Below are positions 57,491-64,000 of a stretch of 64,000 nucleotides of DNA, one piece after another; position 1 is the stretch's first letter; every line of letters starts with the position of its first letter. The position numbers and the translations under genes are program-made. This stretch comes from Trichaptum fuscoviolaceum (Eukaryota; Basidiomycota; Agaricomycetes; Hymenochaetales; Trichaptaceae): positions 1,265,671-1,329,670 of the forward strand of contig CAJSYZ010000002.1 of the NCBI GenBank assembly GCA_910574455.1, given 5' to 3'. Below the pieces are notes generated by a model. It ran no database searches. It was not told where the DNA came from and saw nothing but the letters and a program-made list of their open reading frames with translations.

Positions 57491-58693
57491 CAGTGTCTGA
57501 CCGAGGTGCCCACGATGACAAGGGACCGCGTCGTCGGAGACGTTTCTTGACTCTGTTGCGAGGAGCCGGGAGGGATTCGTGAATGGTGTGCTACTTTGAT
57601 GCTGTCTTAAAATAATAGGTGTGACGATAATCTTCGTCCAAAGAAAAGCTGATTAACCGTCCCTTGTGCTTTTCAGACGACGTGAAGAGGGTGTGACGAA
57701 GACGGGCGAGCGAACTGGGAGGATTTGCACCACATTATCCCGCATGGGTGGAAGGGGAAGGCAGTTTTTCGTGAGTAAAGGCCACTTCTCTGCGCTTGCT
57801 GTTCAATTGATTGACATTGGGCTCAGGAATAAGGCGTCTACGATGAGAGTTTATCGCGACGTTCGAGACATTCATTAACTCTCAGCGTGCCAACATAGAA
57901 TCAATACGCCGTTCTCTCCTCTTTCTCCGCCACATCTCGGATCCCTTGATTTGAAGCATCGGCGTGACGATATACGAGCTTAAGAAGCTGGAAGGATATC
58001 CGCAGGAGGCGAAGAGCACGCGAAGGCCTGGCTGTGCAGAAGGACAGATTCCACCCATTTTTTGCGCAAGCAGTTGTCGAAAGAAGTTAGACACACCGTC
58101 AGCACTGGAACACTACCAAGCACGACTTGTACGACACCAGTCTCAGTTTGAGTCCAAGCTGACTGCAGAGAAATCCTGGTATTCGCGTCGGAGTAAATAC
58201 GTTTAGTTGTCCCAGGTTCCCAAGACTTCGTCAGGGTTTCGCGTTACTGTGGTTTCCAGAGAGGCTGACACAGTTTTGACTTGATTTCTTGTAGAGAACA
58301 TTGTACTAAATACCGGTGGTAGTTAGTTAGGCTCCGGAATAAAGCTTGGAGGGGGTGATGGAGGGAGCGATAGCGAGAGTTGAGTTTGCCTGGTTTCGAG
58401 TCTCGGGGTTTGCCGCTTCCCAAGTTCAGTCTTTGAGATGATTCTAGTATGACTTGTCTGCTGTTATATTCATGTCTCTTTCTGTGAGTTAAGACTTATG
58501 ATTGCGAAGTAAGATATTGCCTCAACACATACCAAAGATATGACTTGCATACATAGTAAACATTGTCAACAAAGATTTAGAACGACACTTGATCTCAGGC
58601 TGCCGATGAGGGCCGGAAAGTCCCGTAAATTATGCCATTAGTAGATCTCTAAGGATTCCGAAACTCAAGTGGACTCTGAACGCGACATCAACC
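56902..58693. other. 3' flank of unit B and CUL4 upstream region
   Basis: 1.8 kb. The first 1.4 kb mirrors the unit A 3' flank, with the antisense HEK-motif ORFs and the ttcgtcc-aaagctta blocks near 57300 and 57635. From about 58400 to 58693 lies unique sequence that should contain the CUL4 promoter; no other feature was recognised. Confidence 0.5.
57762..57817 (-). pseudogene. HEK-motif ORF, decayed copy B2
   Basis: ATG at 57815-57817 begins the same block as copy A2, but a 1-nt deletion after the fourth codon shifts the frame. Reading past it gives QLNSKRREVAFTHEKLP, clearly the same motif. Confidence 0.4.
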
Positions 58694-61600
58694 ATGACCA
58701 GCATAGACGTGTTTTCTTTACTCACTTTTCCGTCCGCTACGAAAGGGTTATCTGCATACAAGCCAGGATTGAATGTAACTACTTCTCTGGATTCCAGTGT
58801 CTCGTCGAGCAAGTCAAGTCCTACTTCGGGCTTCGACAGTCCACCTCGCAAGTCGGCAAGGCTCGAGGGCGATTTAGACCATTCGGACTCAGCCCACAGG
58901 AGAAAGGAAAAGGATAGAGACTCTTCTGCTGCTAAATCAACAGATGGCATACTCAAACTGACTCTAGTCGACCCGCCTGGTATGTACTACTGTCGCATGC
59001 ACGCGCTGTATACTAGGAGCTAAGGACATACATCAGAAAATGATATGACAGAGGTTTACTTTGACTCGTTGCTTCCAACCATCCACAATCATATCTGTTC
59101 TATTCTTTCGAAGCCAATGAAAGGTGAATTCTCAAAGTCTTCACCATCCAGCCACGGAAGCGTGTACCAGGCAACGCGCACTATCGTTCTGGTCGCTAAG
59201 AAAGGACAATGGATCTACGATAAGCTCAGGTTCGAGCTCAAAGTTGCTGCTATGAAGATCTCGGCGCACTTGGCAGGGCTGGAGCGAAAAAGTACAGTCG
59301 ACTGGCTAGAGGAGCTGGTCAATGCTGCGACTTGGTTCGAGAAGAGCACACGCCTTCTCGAGAGCGTCCTTACTTATCTGGATAGGACTTTTGTGACGCA
59401 GAAATCAGGTTTGCAGCACGTTAGGTTAGTCGGTCATAATTTTCGTTTCTGCTTGGAGGTTCCCTGAGCATGTTGTAGAGAGCTGGCTATGGGTCTGTTT
59501 GACGCACATGTATTCCAACACGCCCAAATCTTGTTGAAGATCAAGGAGGGCATCAAAGAGTGGGCCGTTTGGGAGCACAATGAAAGGTATAAAGCGTTAG
59601 TGCTTCTCGACTCTAAAAAAATACTCATGTCAAGCACTGCGCAGAAATACGCATCCGAAGAGGGCGACCATAATGATATTGATTGACATTCTCGAGAGTT
59701 ACTCACTCTTCACCGATTGTTTCCTCACTACATACATCGAGGCCATTCAGGCGTACTACTCCGACGAATCGGAACGTCTGGCCGAATCTTTGAAAGACGC
59801 GCCCGGAGAGTTCCTCGTTCATTGCGACCAACGGATTAAGGAAGAAGAACAACGGTCAGGGGAAGTGCTAATGACATTCGAGCCTTGTTGGAGTGATATA
59901 ATCAAGGCCACGGAGAAGTCCCTCTTGGAAGGACGACTAAGATGGTTAAGCCTGGGTACGTTGCAAGCAAGAGGTGTTGGATGAGATATTGACAGTGCAG
60001 AAGGTGTGAAAACGGCCGTTGATAACAAGGATAGCTCGGGCCTCGCAAGGATGTATAATCTCTTCTCCCGCGTTGCTGGACTGAAGATGTTGTGCGATGC
60101 ATTCAAAGCCCACGTTAACGTAAGACTCGTTTCTTATCTACTTCCAACATCTTGTGCTCAAGCTTGCATATTCAGAACAAGGTCGCAGAAATTGTTAAAG
60201 ACAAAGAACGCGATGAAGAGATGGTGGATCGTTTGCTCGATTTCAAGGTGTTTATTGATGCTGCCCTCCCGGCCGCGTTTTCGGAAATCGAATCCTCGCC
60301 AACGCCAGCTGTCGCGTCTTCTTCAACTAACCCGAGTGCGCTTGCATCCACGTCCAATGTGCATGGTGTGGCGGCACCGCAAAAGCGGACTGTCAATAGA
60401 GATTTCATTCATGCTGCTACTGACGCATTCACTACTGGCTTCCGCGTTCGCAGAAACAAACCTGCGGAAATGATCGCTAAGTTCCTCGACCGCGCCATGC
60501 GACGTGGTCAAAAAGGCTCGAGCGACGAGGAATTTCAGCGCATCTTGGATAGTGTCCTTGGCTTGTATAATTACACCCAAGGTACAGCGGCTTTCCGGTT
60601 TTACATTCCTACTTGGGCATACGCTGACGCTATTGCACAGACAAAGATGTGTTCAGAACGTTCTACCATCGCGCGCTTGCGAAGCGACTTCTCCTTCAAC
60701 GCAGTGCTTCCGATGACTTTGAGAAAGCTGTGTTGAAGAAGCTGCAAGAGCGTGAGTCGGAAACAGTGTTGTATCCATTGGACTATACTAATGCCCAAGC
60801 TAAAGAATTCGACCCGGAGTTCAGTATGGGCGATCATATGTTCCGTGACTTGGCTTTATCGCGGGATCTAATGCGGGAGTTCCACGAGAAGAGAATCGGG
60901 GGCGGAACGGCTGAGAAGCTTAACGTGATGGTACTCCAACGTTCGTTCTGGCCTTTCTCGGCAAGGACAAAGGATGACATTGACCTTCCTACGAATGTGA
61001 CTACCCTCATCTTACTCTGCGTTGACTCGTCGATTGACCGCCTTTCCGTAGATGCAAGACGACCTTCAGAAGTTCGCCACTTTCTACAAGAACAAGCATC
61101 AAGGCCGGAAGCTCGATTTCGATCATTCACTCGGAACGGTCCAAATGCGCGCGCGATTCAAGGGCGGCGAGAAGGAACTATCTGTTAGCTTGTATCAGGC
61201 TGTCGTTCTACTTTTGTTCAACGATCAAGTCGAGATCGGGTTCAACGACCTTAAGACGACTACAAGAATGGGTGCGCCTAACGAGCTTTTTAAACGCTGT
61301 TCAATGCTTACATTATTCGGTAGAGGACGGTGAACTTCGCCGGACATTGCAATCCTTAGCATGTGCGAACAAGAAAGTCTTAAAGAAACGGCCTGTTGGA
61401 AAAGAAGTGAATGACTCCGATGTCTTTTGCTTCAATGACGACTTCACGGACCCGAAGACGAGAGTACACATTAACTCTATCCAGGTGAAGGAAACTGTAA
61501 GTCATGTTCTCATGATGATCGTGATACCCTTAATTCATTGGTGTCTCCACAGCCGGAAGAGTCAGAGAAGACACAAACCGCGATCGACAGTGACAGGAAA

Positions 61601-61807
61601 CACTATTTGGATGCCGCCATCGTGCGCATTATGAAAGCGAAGAAGACGATGGGCCACCAACCTCTTATAACTGCGACAATTGATTCCGTGAAAGCGCACT
61701 TCGCACCAGACGTTCGGATGATAAAGGAGAGAATCGAGCAGTTGATCGAGCAGGAATACATGCGGAGGGACGAAGACCAGGAGAACGTTTATGTATATGT
61801 AGCATGA
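58694..61807 (+). CDS. CUL4: Cullin-4, scaffold of CRL4 ubiquitin ligase
   Basis: Scaffold that joins DDB1-type adaptors to RBX1. A Ser-rich N-terminal extension ([20 protein letters not shown]) precedes cullin repeats: [38 protein letters not shown] and [16 protein letters not shown]. The cullin homology part has [53 protein letters not shown] sequence, [20 protein letters not shown] and [13 protein letters not shown]. The winged-helix end has [16 protein letters not shown] and the neddylation site [18 protein letters not shown] (Lys after IVRIM), finishing VYVYVA with TGA 61805-61807. [11 protein letters not shown] before the neddylation site fits CUL4 better than CUL3. About ten short introns. 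One short exon just before 59700 was not resolved exactly. Confidence 0.93.
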
Positions 61808-61956
61808 ATACTTTTGTATTAGATACAATTTATAAGATAAGAAATTATAGGATGTGTAGAGTAGAACACTGGGAAGGGTTGTACTTGTTCTCCGCAAAGT
61901 CGCTGAACGCATTGTTGACCCAGCAAAGTGATGCATAGTACGATAAGTAGAATATT

Positions 61957-62616
61957 TTAACCAGGGATAGTATCAGACAGTTCAAGTTCAGGCTCGTCAA
62001 GCATTTCTCGGAGGACCTCCGATACCTGAGCATGTAATTCCTCTGACGAGGCAATTTGTTAACTTGATTCTCGAAAGGATCAGAAAAAGCCAACATACTC
62101 GCTCGATTTAAGGCGGCAATGTACTCCTCATTCGCCTGATGCATCTCTGATTCGAGCTGCTCCAGGCGTAAGACCTGGAAAAGATTGTTGTATTGAAGTG
62201 ACGTTTACCCCCGTGATAGTGAACATATTACCTGTGTCTCTTCGGCTTCTGGTACGGGTAGTGATCGAATCAGAGTTTCGACCTGCTTGGCTTTCGTCAC
62301 AAGATCAGCAACGAGCTCCTTCTTGTTTGCTAATCACTATCAGTATTCAGAGAGAAATTAGACAACGGATTCGACAGGCCTCACCGTCAAACACATCCGG
62401 AGGATCGTATTTCTCCGGGTTTCGTTGTTTTGTGATGGGTATAGCCTCGCTTACTTGCTCAAAGTTTGTCTTCGCGCATAGGTATGTAACGCTTGCAGAC
62501 ATTATATTCAGGAGCTGGCAGTAGGTTTATATGAGCTATCATTGTTCCCCTTTGCGTATGACAGCAGCAGCACCAACTTGCTCGATCTCATTCTGCAGTT
62601 GAGTGATGCGGTCCAT
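61957..62616 (-). CDS. MED21: Mediator complex subunit 21 (Srb7)
   Basis: Small coiled-coil subunit in the Mediator middle module that contacts RNA polymerase II. The first exon MDRITQLQNEIEQ (from 62616) splices to LLNIMSASVTYLCAKTNFEQ, followed by PITKQRNPEKYDPPDVFD. Later exons give KKELVADLVTKAKQVETLIR, SLPVPEAEETQ, VLRLEQLESEMHQANEEY and LHAQVSEVLREMLDEPELE, ending SDTIPG at TAA 61957-61959. The order MDRITQLQ, then Phe-Glu-Gln-Val, then KAKQVETLIRSLP is diagnostic of Med21. Four introns of normal size; the first donor reads GTTGGT, weaker than the others. Convergent with CUL4, 149 bp between stops. An upstream in-frame ATG adds MLQELSH, but the family starts at MDRI. Confidence 0.9.
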
Positions 62617-64000
62617 ATGAGAGAGTTCCTGTAGCATTGCCAACTGCCACGCCGTTTTATGGGAAATAAAGGGCGCGCTTTCAAGGATGAATTGCGATTT
62701 ATTTTGGTCAAGAAGAGTTTTTCGTGTGTTTGATTTGCCCAGAAATCGGATAGCTTTGCGTTTGGACTTTCGTAAATATCGTAGTAAGACAAGAAGAGGA
62801 TTCCCGGCCCCGTCGCCGCTTCAAGGTGTTGAATATGGAACTTGAATCAATAAGCAGTTTGCTCCCACGCTTCCTTTAAACTCAAGGCTCTCTGAGAATT
62901 TGCCTTCGAACCCGACATCTATCACTCTGACATTGTCAGTCGAAAACATCAGTTTTTTCAGATTTGACAGATCTGATCTACGGTGGAATGCCTTTCTACA
63001 GCTCCGTAGTGCGAGGCTATCTCAGGACGACTCGGAACTAAACGAACTCTGAAACAGCATCAAAGCTCCTGCTACCATTCATTTCTATTTTATGCTTCTC
63101 AGACACTGGATATCTCACGAGAACTACTGTCATGATGAGAAGCTCTTCAAGATCTTCTCTCACCAGCAATCATGGTCAACAGACGAAATTCTCGTACAGT
63201 TAATTCGACTATAGCTGCGACGTCCGTGGGATGTATTTCATCATTTCTATGATACTGATACTTGCTCTAGCCTTTGTCGGCGGTTGAATAACAGCGTGCT
63301 CTTGTCACTAGATTCGTCCTTCCCGCAGGTCATGCGGGTCAGCTTCCCTTATATCTGTTCATGCAGGTGTTCATACAAGATGAAAGAAGTCACCAAAGGA
63401 GTAAGCTATCTCTTAATTCATCGTCACATTTGAAGAGGCGATTGATCAGCTCCTTAGAATCCGGTCGACCGTCGAACGAAAGTCATACTACCGCGGGATC
63501 GGACCTATACTTTGTTAGTCAAATTGATGCTTGGCCAAGTAGCAGATGAGAAAAGAAGACTACTACTGCTTGCAAGCTGCATTGTCTGGCGATAACACTA
63601 ACACCTTGTCTAGACTACCGACTTGTGATTAATGGGTTGGGAAATATTTGGGCATTCGGAGTTAATTCTCAATCATCGATGATCGGAGGTTTGAATTATG
63701 TGCTGAGATGCTACAATGCTTTTCGGATGGAGACCCACCGCACCCCATGGAGAACATCAACGCGTTTCAGTGAACTACTGTGGCCGTGTTAGCCTGATAG
63801 ATTTGGCTTTCTTTCGTATGCCGAGATCTCCGTTTCATACAAGACAATCTACATACGAATCCATGATTGATGGATCGGTTTGCTTACAACCTTGAGCTAA
63901 TGGTCCGCCTTGTCTCGTGCTCCTTCACTGTGTATATCTCGGACCAATAACAAACAGCCTGACTCGCCGCTTGGGCATGTCGTCTTCCCCCTCGTGTAGC
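62617..64000. other. Right-end region with no recognised gene
   Basis: 1.4 kb. It begins with the MED21 promoter. The only open frame of note (63361-63549, plus, 62 codons) has no motif. The last few hundred bases have no splice-consistent exon I can support, so any gene here would have to continue beyond the window. Confidence 0.45.

Larger units (their letters stand above)
54281..58370. repeat. Tandem segmental duplication, unit B
   Basis: Right copy of the block starting at 49201, same gene order and orientation. It lacks roughly 230 bp relative to unit A between about 57600 and 57720, and its GGT tract is short. See unit A for paired landmarks. Confidence 0.85.

Noticed and set aside
1..64000. 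CRISPR arrays, prophage, bacterial operons, retrotransposon polyproteins
   Set aside because: No regularly spaced direct repeats, no phage or reverse transcriptase/integrase motifs in any frame I read; gene structure is eukaryotic throughout.

Overview
The window is nuclear DNA from a filamentous basidiomycete, most likely an Agaricomycete. The protein-coding genes are split by many short GT-AG introns (about 48-70 nt). Conserved proteins read as typical mushroom-forming-fungus orthologues, and one gene encodes a DUF6533-type membrane protein, a family expanded in Agaricomycetes. There is no prokaryotic, plasmid or viral architecture, and no CRISPR array or convincing complete tRNA.

The left part (0-31 kb) is mostly housekeeping. 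In order it holds the 3' exon of a proline dehydrogenase (+), CAND1 (-), a MITE-like inverted-repeat element, a 2-oxoglutarate/Fe(II) oxygenase-like protein with a coiled-coil tail (-), BCP1 (-), a multi-pass membrane protein (+), a 2.9 kb gene-poor stretch, a Bni4-like phosphatase-targeting scaffold (+), RPB1 (-), a branched-chain aminotransferase (-) and a DUF6533 protein (-).

The middle (31-49 kb) is gene-dense. VPS27 (ESCRT-0) and VPS35 (retromer), two endosomal sorting genes, are divergently transcribed from about 490 bp. They are followed by a Ser-rich protein (-), a second MITE-like element, a Lys-rich, probably nuclear protein (+), a perfect 37-nt palindrome, an F-box protein (-), a CNNM/Mam3-type transporter (+), then ChaC (-) and PSD1 (+) divergent from only 95 bp.

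The region from 49.2 to 58.5 kb is accessory and is the most unusual part. It is a tandem segmental duplication with a period of about 5.0 kb. Each unit carries an APH/choline-kinase-fold protein (-) and, divergently, a 116-residue unrecognised protein (+) whose two copies are identical in amino-acid sequence and differ by only four synonymous changes. The units also carry four related antisense ORF starts in various states of decay. The kinase pair is a mosaic: a 122-bp stretch over the catalytic loop is identical while the N-terminal third has diverged strongly, as expected from gene conversion.

The right end (58.6-64 kb) holds CUL4 (+) and the Mediator subunit MED21 (-), then about 1.4 kb with no recognisable gene. 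CUL4 and its exchange factor CAND1 lie in the same 64 kb. Two gene-architecture points stand out. The RPB1 C-terminal repeat domain is cut by five introns that are all in phase 1, including a 9-nt microexon. A paired inverted motif resembling GCAACTTGAAG recurs about 95-195 bp upstream of several start codons. All function calls come from reading the sequence; no database search was run.
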